A DNA stretch of 64,000 bases from Photobacterium malacitanum (GTDB lineage Bacteria > Pseudomonadota > Gammaproteobacteria > Enterobacterales > Vibrionaceae), in NCBI RefSeq assembly GCF_900185615.1, contig NZ_FYAK01000002.1:868001-932000 (forward strand), read 5' to 3'. The notes under the pieces were generated by a model. It was not told the origin of the DNA and searched no databases. It worked only from the letters and a program-made list of their open reading frames with translations. A program made the position numbers and the translations under genes. Below are positions 18,671-29,179 of the stretch, piece after piece (positions within the stretch are counted from its first letter, which is position 1; each line of letters opens with the position of its first letter).

Positions 18671-18907
18671 TTAAGCCACAGCAAAGATGATGTAAAGACC
18701 AATACCAACACCAATCATAGGAACCGCATCGACAAGACCCATCATGATAAAGAACTGTGTACGTAGCATCGGCATAAGATCCGGCTGACGTGCAACACCT
18801 TCAAGGTATTTACCTGCTAAGTTACCGATACCTGCAGCAGCACCCGCCGCACCTAAACCAATCAGTAGTGCACCAGCAACATAAAGAACTGCACTTACAA
18901 TATCCAT
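18671..18907 (-). CDS. atpE: F1Fo ATP synthase c subunit (proton type)
   Basis: A 78-residue proteolipid. I chose the ATG at 18907 because GGAG lies just upstream and the product [17 protein letters not shown] has the expected length; an upstream ATG at 18943 would add 12 residues. Two membrane hairpin helices carry the Gly/Ala-rich packing ([13 protein letters not shown]), the polar loop Arg40-Gln41-Pro42 and the essential carboxylate Asp60 in [12 protein letters not shown]. The Gln and Glu-Ser ligands of sodium-type c rings are absent, so proton coupling is expected. The sequence is nearer the E. coli c subunit than the sequence I remember for Vibrio housekeeping copies. Confidence 0.94.
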   Translation of the reverse strand: MDIVSAVLYVAGALLIGLGAAGAAAGIGNLAGKYLEGVARQPDLMPMLRTQFFIMMGLVDAVPMIGVGIGLYIIFAVA

Positions 18908-18958
18908 GAATGACTCCAAAATTATTAAATAGTTAAAACTCAAATCGAACTTAATTTA

Positions 18959-20126
<1,168 letters not shown>

Positions 20127-20702
20127 ATTTAAATCCTCTACACCGTCTGTACTTTTATTATTACGACTCCTTATCTTAATTGCGTTTATTACAGATAATA
20201 TAAAATCATTAATTAAAACAGCACTTACACTTCAAAAAATCTTATCGAAGTATAAAACTGAATAATTACTAAAATAATTTCTTATCATCATAAACATTCA
20301 ATTACGCAGCTCCATTAAATATATAATAGAAATTTATATATTATGCGGTGCTTACTAATAGGCTTATATTTCAATATCTTTCAGCCTATCGTCTGCAGTA
20401 CAAAATCTACGTGATCAGTTTTGTGATAGCCATCAAAATAAATGCAAACAATGATTACCATTTTTGGCTCTTGATGTTGATGCTCAAGATCGAGATTATC
20501 ATGTGCGTATTACGCATAAGTAATCATTAACATTTTTTAATTTTTATTTACATTGCATTTTTGATATTCCTGATTCAGCCTCGTTTAAAAAAGCGCTATT
20601 TCATCCGTAATTGCACTATTGACCTTACTCTGACAAATGAGAAGCTATTAACAGCTCACATTCCCATTAACAAAAACACCCCAACAAGGCAACATTAATC
20701 CA
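20127..20702. other. Divergent intergenic region upstream of the atp operon
   Basis: About 575 bases, AT-rich. It should contain the atp operon promoter (left-facing) and that of the zinc-ribbon repeat gene (right-facing). Open frames here have poor composition and no ribosome site. I see no clear operator. Confidence 0.5.
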
Positions 20703-21524
20703 GTGAAAAATAGTACTGCAATTTTCATCAACAAAGCCAAAAAACGCCATAATCAAAAATACAGTTATACTTTTTTTGATTATATAAACGCCAAAACGGC
20801 AGCCATTATTACCTGTCCAATCCATGGAAATTTTAAACAACGGCCAGATGTTCATCTTGCTGGGCATGGTTGCCAAGCCTGTTCTGGCACCAAAAAGCTG
20901 ACGCTAAGTCAATTTATTGCTCGAGCTAACGCCATTCACAACAACAAATATACTTACGAGGAATTTATATATAAGGGGACATTACAGAAAGGGAGTATCC
21001 ACTGTCAGATTCACGGTATTTTTAAACAAACACCAAACGCACATTTAGCAGGAAAAGGCTGTCCAATGTGTGCTTCGTCTCAATTAGTGTCACAAAGTGA
21101 TTACATAAAGAAGGTAACTCAAATTCATAATAACCGTTATCAGTATGAACATTTCATCTATACAGGGGCTCTTAACAAAGGGGTTATAACATGCACGATT
21201 CATGGTAATTTTAGTCAACGAGCTGATGCACATTTGCGTGGTTCAGGATGCCCAAAATGTATAAAAAATCGTCAAAAAAAGACCACTAAACAATTCATCG
21301 CCAGTGCAAAAAATATTCATGGTGAACGCTATAATTATTCATTGTTTGAATACAAAAACATGAGAACAAAAGGCATTATTATTTGTAGTATTCATGGCGA
21401 ATTCTTGCAATTACCAACGAATCATTTAGCTGGAAACGGATGTCAAAAATGTGCTTTGTTACGCAGAAAAAAAACCAAGAATATTAATAAGCAGCCACCG
21501 ATTAAGTTATTACAGTCATATTAA
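20703..21524 (+). CDS. Protein of four zinc-ribbon-like repeats (DUF723-like)
   Basis: A 273-residue protein starting at GTG, made almost entirely of four repeats of about 62 residues. Each repeat has a helix (FI-x2-A-x2-IH-x2-KYxY), a middle strand (FxYxxxxxKGxIxC), a Cys-x2-His-Gly, the stretch F-x-Q-x-P-x2-HL-x-G-x-GC and a closing CxxC. That gives one His and three or more Cys per unit, fitting one metal site each. Similar repeats are known from phage and homing-endonuclease-associated proteins, usually with a nuclease domain after the repeats. Here the protein ends after repeat four with a short basic tail (RRKKTKNINKQ). It probably binds nucleic acid; the function is otherwise unknown. 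It may be a remnant of a mobile gene. Confidence 0.75.
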   Translation: MKNSTAIFINKAKKRHNQKYSYTFFDYINAKTAAIITCPIHGNFKQRPDVHLAGHGCQACSGTKKLTLSQFIARANAIHNNKYTYEEFIYKGTLQKGSIHCQIHGIFKQTPNAHLAGKGCPMCASSQLVSQSDYIKKVTQIHNNRYQYEHFIYTGALNKGVITCTIHGNFSQRADAHLRGSGCPKCIKNRQKKTTKQFIASAKNIHGERYNYSLFEYKNMRTKGIIICSIHGEFLQLPTNHLAGNGCQKCALLRRKKTKNINKQPPIKLLQSY

Positions 21525-21829
21525 CGGTAAGCTATCAACTATAATTACAGCGGCTCTTCATCAATATTATAATATTCACCTTATTTGACCATTATAATAA
21601 GCAACACTTATCCTATATAAGGCAACACCTTTATTTTTAGCTACTGTCATTTAATGTGTCATATATTCACATTAAATTCCTTTACGACCATTCATATTGT
21701 TAGCTTAGATTTAAACGTTAAATTTTACTTGGTTACTACTAAAACAACATTGGGGATCGTCGCATTGTCAGTTACACTAAGTACTAATTAACGACGTCCC
21801 TTTAATAAGTCACTAAGACGGCATACAAC
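21525..21829. other. Non-coding stretch before the VF530 gene
   Basis: About 305 bases, AT-rich. It contains a short direct repeat around GCAACAC (near 21601 and 21621). No remnant of a nuclease domain is visible in any frame. It presumably holds the promoter of the next gene. Confidence 0.5.
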
Positions 21830-22042
21830 ATGACACAGAAAAATAACCCGCTACACGGCATTACGTTAGAAAAAGTATTAATTGAACTTGTTGAGCATTA
21901 TGGCTGGAATGAATTAGGGGCACGGATTAACATTCGTTGCTTTAATGATGATCCAAGCATCAAATCAAGCCTCAAATTTCTACGTAAGACCGAATGGGCA
22001 CGTACAAAAGTTGAAAACTTGTACCTTGATATGGTTCGCTAG
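21830..22042 (+). CDS. VF530-family DNA-binding protein (DUF2132)
   Basis: A 70-residue single-domain protein. The sequence [20 protein letters not shown], then [20 protein letters not shown], then [20 protein letters not shown] is characteristic of the VF530 family, named from a Vibrio fischeri protein with a known small helical structure. The family is annotated as DNA-binding, but its biological role is not established. It is an independent gene, and its downstream hairpin is shared with the convergent flavoenzyme gene. Confidence 0.9.
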   Translation: MTQKNNPLHGITLEKVLIELVEHYGWNELGARINIRCFNDDPSIKSSLKFLRKTEWARTKVENLYLDMVR

Positions 22043-22058
22043 TCATCACTGATAAAAA

Positions 22059-22102
22059 AGCCGCGATATTCATCACATCATAAGATGTTGAATATCACGG
22101 CT
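22059..22102 (-). terminator. Bidirectional terminator between VF530 and aryl polyene genes
   Basis: AGCCGCGATATTCA (22059-22072) pairs with TGAATATCACGGCT (22089-22102), 13 of 14 pairs. On the minus strand the stem is followed by TTTTTTATC, so it mainly ends transcription of the flavoenzyme/methyltransferase pair. Confidence 0.85.
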
Positions 22103-22117
22103 AGTTAGATACTTTAC

Positions 22118-23368
22118 TTATTCAGCACAAAGGGCTGCAACAACCGCTAATCGACGTTGGGATTGAGTCACAAACGGATTATTAGTATCCCATGCATAGC
22201 CAGCAAGAATAGCGCAAATCATCTGTTTAATTTTACGATCAGGATTGGGATGAAAAATCACACGCTGTAGCTCACCTGAATACCACCCTTCAACATAGGT
22301 ACGAAACGTATCAACACCTAGCATCAGAGGTTGTGCATAATCACATTGCCAATCAACCTGCTCACCGGCGAATGAACGCGTTAATACGTTGGCTGCTAAT
22401 TGTGCCGATTTCATTGCAATAGTGACACCTGAAGAAAATACCGGATCTAAAAACTCACCAGCATTACCTAACAAAGCGTAATTTGAGGTTGCCAATTGAG
22501 TAACGTTGGCTGAATAACCTTCAATGGTTGCCGCTGTTATTGGATATTCTGCCGCGGCTAAAATTGTTGCCAGTCCCGGTTCTTCATTAACTAGCTGTTT
22601 TAATACTGCGAGTGAATCATCACCATAATCAGCTAGCCACTGTGGTGGAGCAACGACACCCAGTGAACAGGTACCATTACTGAACGGAATCAACCAATAC
22701 CACACATCAGCAGAGTGAGGATGAACGGAGATTAAAATCTTATTACGATCATAATCAACCGAACACTTTTCGGCATTAATATGATCGGTAACATGACAAA
22801 ATATCGCTTGCCGTGGTGGCAAGTGTGATGGCTTTTCTAACGCCAGTAAGCGTGGTAATACTCGCCCAAAACCACTGGCATCTAGTACAAAGTCAGCTTC
22901 TAATGTATATGATTTTTTATCCGCTCCAGTGACAGTAAGCACTGACTTAGATTCTAAGCATTCAATCGCTTCAACTGCGTGTTCGTAACGAATCTCAACG
23001 CCTTGAGTAACCGCCTCATCAGCTAATACTTTATCAAACTGTCCTCGCTGAACTTGATAAGTTGTTGCAGATCCTGCTGTGAATTTATCGTTAAAATCAA
23101 AAGTGGTATACTTATCTTGATAACGAAACGCAGCCCCATCTTTAAACTGAAATCCCGCAGCCGTAACAGCATCAAGCATCTTCGCTTGCTCTATCACCTC
23201 CATACATGCAGGTAATAAACTTTCGCCAATTGAAAAACGCGGAAAGGTACTTTTTTCTAGCACAATAACGTCAATCTGTTGTTGATGTAACAATGCTGCA
23301 GCCACAGATCCAGAAGGACCTGCACCGATAATCACGACTTGCGTACGCTGTTGTTGAGTCACTATCAC
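22118..23368 (-). CDS. FAD-dependent halogenase-like monooxygenase of the aryl polyene cluster
   Basis: A 416-residue flavoprotein. The N-terminal dinucleotide site reads VVIIGAGPSGSVAA, followed by EKSTFPRFSIGESLLP, typical of the tryptophan-halogenase/geranylgeranyl-reductase superfamily. The halogenase-type motif WxWxIP is present (DVWYWLIPFSNG). A late FAD block reads NYALLGNAGEFLDPVFSSGV. In aryl polyene clusters such enzymes are thought to modify the aryl head (hydroxylation or halogenation). Which reaction it carries out cannot be read; the motif makes halogenation possible. It is co-transcribed with the methyltransferase (10-base gap), divergent from the main operon. Confidence 0.8.
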   Translation of the reverse strand: MIVTQQQRTQVVIIGAGPSGSVAAALLHQQQIDVIVLEKSTFPRFSIGESLLPACMEVIEQAKMLDAVTAAGFQFKDGAAFRYQDKYTTFDFNDKFTAGSATTYQVQRGQFDKVLADEAVTQGVEIRYEHAVEAIECLESKSVLTVTGADKKSYTLEADFVLDASGFGRVLPRLLALEKPSHLPPRQAIFCHVTDHINAEKCSVDYDRNKILISVHPHSADVWYWLIPFSNGTCSLGVVAPPQWLADYGDDSLAVLKQLVNEEPGLATILAAAEYPITAATIEGYSANVTQLATSNYALLGNAGEFLDPVFSSGVTIAMKSAQLAANVLTRSFAGEQVDWQCDYAQPLMLGVDTFRTYVEGWYSGELQRVIFHPNPDRKIKQMICAILAGYAWDTNNPFVTQSQRRLAVVAALCAE

Positions 23369-23378
23369 TATCCTTATT

Positions 23379-24446
23379 TTATCCTGCTTGTAGCGTCAGT
23401 AACGTATGGCCTAAGCCAATATCATCTTCGCGTTCTGTCACAATAAAACCGGCCTCTGCTACCAGCTCTAAAAAATCTTCACTGCGATAAAAGCGACTAT
23501 TACCATTCGCTAAACAAGTAAAGTATAGCGAGGTTGCATTTAAACAATAAGAGGCAGCCTCATAGCGCTGAGCATCCCAAAATAATTCTAAAATATACAC
23601 TTTGGCATCAAGACGCATTGCTTGTCTTACACGACGTAAAATACTTAAAATTTCCATCGGTGAAAAACAATCTAAAAACTGGCTCATCCACCACACATCA
23701 GCCCCTTGAGGTAAAGCTTGCTTGCGATCAAGCATATCAACAGCATAACCCTTTATGCGTTCAGAAAATCCAGCCTGCTGTGCATGTTCAAGGGCTACCG
23801 CTATCTGTTGAGGCAAATCAATAATCGTCACTTCGACATCTTTATTATGCTGACAACATTGTAATGCCCACTTACCAGTATTACCGCCGATATCAAAAAC
23901 TCGCTGTGGAGGCTGAGCAAACACTTTGGCTAATAACAACGGAAATGAACGATCAGAATAAAAATGATCAAATGCAAACCAGCTTTGTTTCGCTTGAGGC
24001 GGTAATTGTGACAGCCCTTGGTATATGGTTGACCAATCGCCGAGTTCTTTAAGTCCAGCGGGTTTACCCTGTTGAATAGATTGTGTTAAATGCATCATTG
24101 CGGCGTAACAAACATCCGCCGTGAAATCCATATTGGCGTTGGTCATGCCATCATGTAATAAAAAATAGCCAAGATTAGCTAAACAATATCTGTCTTGCTG
24201 CCAAGTAACAATATGGGCACTTAGCGCCATGTCTAATAAGACTTTAACACCATATTCTGACACCTCGGTCGCGACGGAAATTTGCTCAGCACTAAGTCCT
24301 TTTTTACCCGCATCATCCAATACTTGTAATATTTTTAAATCACGTAACGTTCGAGCGGTATGAAAAACTATTGGCGAAAAAGCTAATTTTTGAGCTTCTG
24401 TTTTCGCCGCTAATGCATTAAATGGATCGTTAGTAAAACCTGTCAC
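23379..24446 (-). CDS. SAM-dependent O-methyltransferase-like enzyme of the aryl polyene cluster
   Basis: A 355-residue protein in two parts: an N-terminal winged-helix dimerisation domain (about 20-110, LRDLKILQVLDDAGKKGLSAEQI) and a C-terminal Rossmann methyltransferase with motif I VFDIGGNTGKWAL and a second acidic loop (VTIIDLPQQIAVA). This is the plan of O-methyltransferase family 2 (PF00891). It most likely methylates the aryl ring or its hydroxyl, as expected from APE structures. It is first in the left-facing pair; the 255-base gap to the right-facing operon must hold both promoters. Confidence 0.82.
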   Translation of the reverse strand: MTGFTNDPFNALAAKTEAQKLAFSPIVFHTARTLRDLKILQVLDDAGKKGLSAEQISVATEVSEYGVKVLLDMALSAHIVTWQQDRYCLANLGYFLLHDGMTNANMDFTADVCYAAMMHLTQSIQQGKPAGLKELGDWSTIYQGLSQLPPQAKQSWFAFDHFYSDRSFPLLLAKVFAQPPQRVFDIGGNTGKWALQCCQHNKDVEVTIIDLPQQIAVALEHAQQAGFSERIKGYAVDMLDRKQALPQGADVWWMSQFLDCFSPMEILSILRRVRQAMRLDAKVYILELFWDAQRYEAASYCLNATSLYFTCLANGNSRFYRSEDFLELVAEAGFIVTEREDDIGLGHTLLTLQAG

Positions 24447-24701
24447 ACTGAGCCTATAATCAAGGTGGAGATAAATGATATCGCTATTTTAATGGGCTAA
24501 TTTCAAGATGTACTGTTTAAAAACAAACAATATTAATAATTACTCCAATCTCAATAATCTAAAAAATATGCCATCAAAATAAAAAGATTTAATTGATGCT
24601 GATAAATTGCACAGTTATCTGATTGATTTAATGATAAACTTTATATTTATTTGTCTTATTGCTACCAATGCCCTAATTATGTCGCTGTTTGTGTGGAGCC
24701 T

Positions 24702-25439
24702 ATGAATACCATTCATTTCAATATTGATCATTGGATTGCCCTTGCCCCTGGTTTAGCCACCCAACAAGATTGGCAGAGTTGGGCTAACACTCCATCATTT
24801 ATAGAGCCTCAACCACCAGCAGCCGATAAAATTCCCCCGATGATGCGCCGCCGTATGAGCCCACTGAGTAAATTGGCACTACAAGCAGCTTTGATGGCCA
24901 CTGAATCAAATAATATCGATTATATTGTTTTTGCCAGTCGTCATGGTGAATTACACCGTACCGTCGATTTAATTAACGATATTATTAATGGTGACGACGC
25001 TTCACCGATTGCTTTTTCACAATCAGTCCATAATACCGCAGCTGGCTTATACACTATTGCCACCAAACAACCCATCGCGGTGACATCATTAGCTGGCGGT
25101 GAAAACAATCTTCATATGGCACTGATTGAAGTCGCCTGTTACCTCAATCAATTCCCGCAGCATCGCGTACTGGTGGTTGATTTTGATCAACCATTACCAG
25201 CACCGTATCAGCAGTTTGAGCATCATCACTATCCAAGCTTTGCACTCGCGATGGTGATATCAACCGGTAATAACTATCAGTTAAGTTGGCAATCAACAGT
25301 CACATCAACCACTCAACGCTACCATACCGTAAGTTGCTATCCACAAACACTGACGATAATTAAGCATCTTGCTAATCAAGATAGTCAATGGTCTATTGAG
25401 GCTCAAAATCAACACTGGCAGTGGCAATATCAATCATGA
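24702..25439 (+). CDS. apeC: Aryl polyene chain-length factor / beta-ketoacyl synthase N-terminal protein
   Basis: A 245-residue ketosynthase-like protein (PF13723 type) lacking the second half of a normal KS. I chose the ATG at 24702 because GTGGAGCC sits 8 bases upstream; the frame extends 17 codons further left without a ribosome site. In place of the KS nucleophile Cys the corresponding segment reads AFSQSVHNTAAGLY, so it should be non-catalytic and act as the CLF partner of the ApeO-type ketosynthase. It overlaps the next gene by ATGA. Confidence 0.8.
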   Translation: MNTIHFNIDHWIALAPGLATQQDWQSWANTPSFIEPQPPAADKIPPMMRRRMSPLSKLALQAALMATESNNIDYIVFASRHGELHRTVDLINDIINGDDASPIAFSQSVHNTAAGLYTIATKQPIAVTSLAGGENNLHMALIEVACYLNQFPQHRVLVVDFDQPLPAPYQQFEHHHYPSFALAMVISTGNNYQLSWQSTVTSTTQRYHTVSCYPQTLTIIKHLANQDSQWSIEAQNQHWQWQYQS

Positions 25440-26218
25440 ATTCAGCTTCTATCACTCAATGGCTTAATAAACGTTGGCGGCTTATTGCAACCGCTGGCTG
25501 TTTTGTTCTGTTTGGCACTGGTGCGTTAGTGCTTACTTTTATTATATTCCCGATAATATCAGGGCTAAGTAAAAACGCTCAACAACGTGAAATGAAAGTA
25601 CAAACCATTATTCAGCGTTCGTTTAATTTTTTTTGTCGTACGATGCGATTTTTAAAAGTGATTGATTATCAGTTTGATAATTTAGCGGCGTTGCAAGCTG
25701 ACAAGCAATGCATCATTGTTGCTAATCATCCGAGCTTAATTGACTATGTACTTATTGCATCGCAGTTACCCCAATGCGATTGTCTTGTCAAAGCGGCTAT
25801 TTGGCATAATCCTTTTATTAAGGGCATTGTTAAAGCGGCGGGTTATATTCCTAATCGCGATCCTGAGTCACTATTAGATATCAGTAATCAACGTTTGCAA
25901 CAAGGTAATGTATTACTGATATTTCCAGAAGGTACTCGAACAACGACTACTGCAGCAGCAAAATTACAGCGTGGAGCAGCACAAATCGCGATACGTAGTC
26001 AGGTTAATATACGAGTGATTCATATAACGGTATCGCCGAGCTTTTTAACTAAAGAGCAAAAGTGGTATCAAATACTCGACCAAAAACCCTTTTTTTTCAT
26101 TGAAGTAAAAAATAAAATCAGTGTCACACCGTATTTAGCCGAGCATCACTCTCCAACCACAGCTGCTCGACAACTTAATAAACATTTAGCCAGTGCTATT
26201 TTTCCAACCGATAGTTAA
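25436..26218 (+). CDS. apeD: 1-acylglycerol-3-phosphate acyltransferase-like (LPLAT) membrane enzyme
   Basis: A 260-residue acyltransferase. The start at 25436 overlaps the previous stop (ATGA). An N-terminal membrane segment (about 20-45) is followed by the HxxxxD motif NHPSLIDYVLIA, FPEGTRTT in the glycerol-binding block and PNRDPESLL. This is the PlsC/LPLAT family. In the APE pathway it is thought to join the polyene acid to a lipid carrier. Position between the CLF and the ACPs matches the known ape order. Confidence 0.85.
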   Translation: MNSASITQWLNKRWRLIATAGCFVLFGTGALVLTFIIFPIISGLSKNAQQREMKVQTIIQRSFNFFCRTMRFLKVIDYQFDNLAALQADKQCIIVANHPSLIDYVLIASQLPQCDCLVKAAIWHNPFIKGIVKAAGYIPNRDPESLLDISNQRLQQGNVLLIFPEGTRTTTTAAAKLQRGAAQIAIRSQVNIRVIHITVSPSFLTKEQKWYQILDQKPFFFIEVKNKISVTPYLAEHHSPTTAARQLNKHLASAIFPTDS

Positions 26219-26261
26219 GCTACATTTATACTGTCGTTAACCTTAACCAGAAGTAGGTAAT

Positions 26262-26519
26262 ATGGAACAACTACATACAGAATTAAAAACATTAATTATC
26301 GATGTGTTAAATTTGGAAGATATTACCGTTGAGGATATCGATACCCATGCCCCTCTGTTTAACGATGGCCTCGGGTTAGATTCTATTGATGCCCTCGAAC
26401 TTGGACTAGCAATCAAGAAAACATACAATATTGTTATTGATGCAGATGACACTAACACGCGTCAACATTTTGCATCTGTAGCCAATCTTGCTGATTATAT
26501 CTTCCAGAACAAAGCGTAA
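26262..26519 (+). CDS. apeE: Acyl carrier protein, first of two
   Basis: An 85-residue acidic ACP. The phosphopantetheine attachment Ser is in GLGLDSIDALELG. A good ribosome site (AGGTAAT) precedes the ATG. It would carry the aryl starter or growing chain in the APE type II PKS. A second ACP gene follows after 5 bases. Confidence 0.9.
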   Translation: MEQLHTELKTLIIDVLNLEDITVEDIDTHAPLFNDGLGLDSIDALELGLAIKKTYNIVIDADDTNTRQHFASVANLADYIFQNKA

Positions 26520-26524
26520 TTATT

Positions 26525-26779
26525 ATGACTCAAATGAATAACGACCAGATTTTTGACCAAGTTAAAGCACTTTTAGTAGAGCTGTTTGAACTTGATGCTA
26601 ACGATATCCATTTAGACTCTCATCTTTATCAAGACCTTGATCTTGATAGCATTGATGCGGTTGATCTCGTTGTACGTTTACAAAATTTGACCGGTAAAAA
26701 AATTCAAGCTGATGAGTTTAAAACAGTACGTACCGTTAATGATGTTGTTATCGCTGTTGCTGATTTACTTAAGGCTTAA
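26525..26779 (+). CDS. apeF: Acyl carrier protein, second of two
   Basis: An 84-residue acidic ACP with the attachment Ser in DLDLDSIDAVDLVV. Tandem ACPs are a hallmark of aryl polyene clusters; one is thought to serve loading and the other elongation. It sits between apeE (5-base gap) and a membrane protein gene (2-base gap). Confidence 0.9.
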   Translation: MTQMNNDQIFDQVKALLVELFELDANDIHLDSHLYQDLDLDSIDAVDLVVRLQNLTGKKIQADEFKTVRTVNDVVIAVADLLKA

Positions 26780-26781
26780 TA

Positions 26782-27351
26782 ATGATAATGCGTCTGCTAA
26801 CAATATTGTCAGCATTAGCGTTACTTGCTTACCCCGTTGCCGTTTATTACGGTATTAGTCGTTGGGGAATAGTAACCGTTGGTGCTTTATTGGCAGTATT
26901 TTTTATTGTTCGAATTATTGCAGCGAAGCAGACGCAGCTTAAAGAACTAAAATATATTGGCTGGTTAAGCGGTGGCGCAGGCATTACCTTAGTCACATTA
27001 GGTGCACTTTTTCGGCAACATGGGTTGTTGCTCTATTACCCGGTTATTGTCAATGCACTAATGCTAGGGCTATTTAGTAGCAGTTTATGGCAACAACAAA
27101 GCTTAATCGAGCGGATTGCACGCTTACAAGAACCCGATTTACCTGCTAGCGGTGTAAGCTACACCCGTAAAGTGACGCAGATATGGTGCGTATTTTTTAT
27201 TATCAATGGCACTATTGCTTTCATTACTTGTCTGATGTCATTACACATATGGACATTATATAACGGTTTTATCAGCTATATATTAGCAGGCAGCTTATTT
27301 GGCACTGAGTGGGTATTTCGCCAGTGGTATCGCCGTAAAAACACCGATTAA
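26782..27351 (+). CDS. apeG: Aryl polyene cluster membrane protein
   Basis: A 189-residue inner-membrane protein with five to six hydrophobic helices (LTILSALALLAYPVAVYYG, IVTVGALLAVFFIVRIIA, GAGITLVTLGALF, and others) and short polar loops. It corresponds by position and size to the COG4648-type protein ApeG. Its biochemical role is not established; it could help membrane anchoring of the pathway. It is 2 bases after apeF. Confidence 0.78.
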   Translation: MIMRLLTILSALALLAYPVAVYYGISRWGIVTVGALLAVFFIVRIIAAKQTQLKELKYIGWLSGGAGITLVTLGALFRQHGLLLYYPVIVNALMLGLFSSSLWQQQSLIERIARLQEPDLPASGVSYTRKVTQIWCVFFIINGTIAFITCLMSLHIWTLYNGFISYILAGSLFGTEWVFRQWYRRKNTD

Positions 27352-27390
27352 GTAAGCACTAACTTTTATTATAAACCCTCGAGAACGGTC

Positions 27391-28794
27391 ATGGATACAG
27401 CTATAACACCTGCTGCATTAATTTCACTATCGACTTTAATGCAACGCCCTACTCATCATCTTAATCCGGTGGCAATTAATGGTCTCAGTCAGCATTCATG
27501 GACGCAGTTTCGAGCAGATGTTTTTTGTTTAAGCCAGCAATTAGCCCCCATAGAACAATCGCGAATTGCAGTGTGTTGCAAAGATAGCTATGTGTTTGCT
27601 GTTGCTTTTATGGCCGTTATTCATGCAAATAAGCAACTGATATTACCCAGTAATCATCAACCCGCAGCACTGGCTGAATTAAGTGCACATTTTGATATGC
27701 TATTACATGATGCAGAAATGACTGTTGATGCTTCATTAACCGCTATCAATATCTCAACCTTACTCAATAAGCCACAGCAACCTGTTGTGGCTGAAGTGGT
27801 TTTTTCAGCACTCACGCTAACTGATATTGAATTAACCTTGTTTACCTCTGGTTCAAGTGGCACGCCTAAAGCGATCATTAAAACCCTTGATTTACTGGAT
27901 AACGAAATCGCTCAACTGGAAACGATTTGGGGTCAACAATTACGCCACAGCCATATTTGCAGTACGGTCTCGCATCAACATATTTATGGCTTATTATTTC
28001 GTGTACTGTGGCCGTTATGTAGCGGACGTAGTTTTGATTGTTTTAATCTTGAATATCCTGAACAGGTCACAGCGCAAGCTTCAACCAATAACACCTTAAT
28101 CAGTAGTCCGGCATTATTAAAGCGCCTCAATAATCATGTCACAACTACACCGTACAAGGCGGTATTTTCATCTGGCGGCCCTCTGCCCTTTCTTGCTGCA
28201 CAACAGTGTCTACAATTATGTAAGACACTGCCTTTTGAAGTGTTTGGCAGTACTGAAACAGGGGGAATTGGTTATCGTCAGCAACAGCAGCCCACCACGC
28301 CATGGTCACGTTTTAAAGTGGTTAAGATTGCGCTCAATGTTGAGCAATGCTTAAAAATTTGCTCTCCTTTTGTCGATGCCAAACATTGGTATCAGACTTG
28401 TGATCACTGTGTATTGATTGACGATGATCATTTTGAACTCAAAGGCCGCACTGATCGCGTCATTAAAATTGAAGAAAAACGCATATCGCTCACTGAAATT
28501 GAACAGCGCTTGTGCCAACTTGAATCGATCAATGAAGCGGCAGTCCTGCCGTTAGAGTATCAGCAACGAATACACATTGGCGCGGTGATCACTCTAACAG
28601 CACAAGGTGTTGAGCAACTAGAGCTGATGGGGAAAGGCAAATTTTGGTTACTGTTACGCCAACAATTACGCCAATGGATAGAGCCTATCGCTATTCCTCG
28701 TCATTTTCGTCCAGTGACTGAAATTCCCTTAAATAGCCAAGGCAAACGACTAATTCGTGAGCTTGAAAATCTGTTTAACATTCCTAACCAATAA
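27391..28794 (+). CDS. apeH: AMP-dependent acyl-ACP ligase (aryl starter loading)
   Basis: A 467-residue adenylate-forming enzyme. The ATP loop FTSGSSGTPKAIIKT, the acyl-binding FEVFGSTETGGIGYR and the hinge GRTDRVIKIEEKRISLTEIE are intact. The C-terminal catalytic Lys region reads NSQGKRLIREL. In ape clusters this ligase activates the aryl acid and loads it on an ACP. It is shorter than acetyl-CoA synthetases, as usual for this group. Confidence 0.87.
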   Translation: MDTAITPAALISLSTLMQRPTHHLNPVAINGLSQHSWTQFRADVFCLSQQLAPIEQSRIAVCCKDSYVFAVAFMAVIHANKQLILPSNHQPAALAELSAHFDMLLHDAEMTVDASLTAINISTLLNKPQQPVVAEVVFSALTLTDIELTLFTSGSSGTPKAIIKTLDLLDNEIAQLETIWGQQLRHSHICSTVSHQHIYGLLFRVLWPLCSGRSFDCFNLEYPEQVTAQASTNNTLISSPALLKRLNNHVTTTPYKAVFSSGGPLPFLAAQQCLQLCKTLPFEVFGSTETGGIGYRQQQQPTTPWSRFKVVKIALNVEQCLKICSPFVDAKHWYQTCDHCVLIDDDHFELKGRTDRVIKIEEKRISLTEIEQRLCQLESINEAAVLPLEYQQRIHIGAVITLTAQGVEQLELMGKGKFWLLLRQQLRQWIEPIAIPRHFRPVTEIPLNSQGKRLIRELENLFNIPNQ

Positions 28795-28807
28795 GTAATA
28801 ACGACCA

Positions 28808-29179
28808 ATGAATAGACCAATGCCGACTTTAGTTGACCGCCATATTGTTGACCATCATGCTGTTATTACTTTATGTGTCGATAGTGAATTAGATGATTTT
28901 AAGGGCCACTTTCCAAACTTTGCGTTGTTACCTGGTGTCAGCCAGCTTGATTGGGCGGTCCATTTTGCACGGGATTGTTTTCAAAATATGCCAACCGCGT
29001 TTGGAGGAATGGATGTGATTAAATTTCAACAACCCATTTTACCCAACAGCACCATCATCCTGACGCTTGATTGGAACGTTGACAAACAAAAATTACATTT
29101 TAGCTTTAGTTCTACAACGCCTGTAAACGAACAAATCATTCACTCTTCTGGCAGAATAAGCATGAGAGCAGCAGCATGA
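28808..29179 (+). CDS. apeI: Hotdog-fold dehydratase (FabZ-like), first of two
   Basis: A 123-residue hotdog protein with the central helix motif GHFPNFALLPGVSQLDWAV, close to the FabA/FabZ pattern HFP-x-x-P-x-x-PGV. It should remove water from 3-hydroxyacyl-ACP in each polyene cycle, probably as a heteromer with the ApeP-type partner at 37863. Its end overlaps the glycosyltransferase start by ATGA. Confidence 0.85.
   Translation: MNRPMPTLVDRHIVDHHAVITLCVDSELDDFKGHFPNFALLPGVSQLDWAVHFARDCFQNMPTAFGGMDVIKFQQPILPNSTIILTLDWNVDKQKLHFSFSSTTPVNEQIIHSSGRISMRAAA

Noticed and set aside
20348-20530. 60-residue plus-strand frame upstream of atp
   Set aside because: No ribosome site and no protein-like pattern; in a divergent promoter region.
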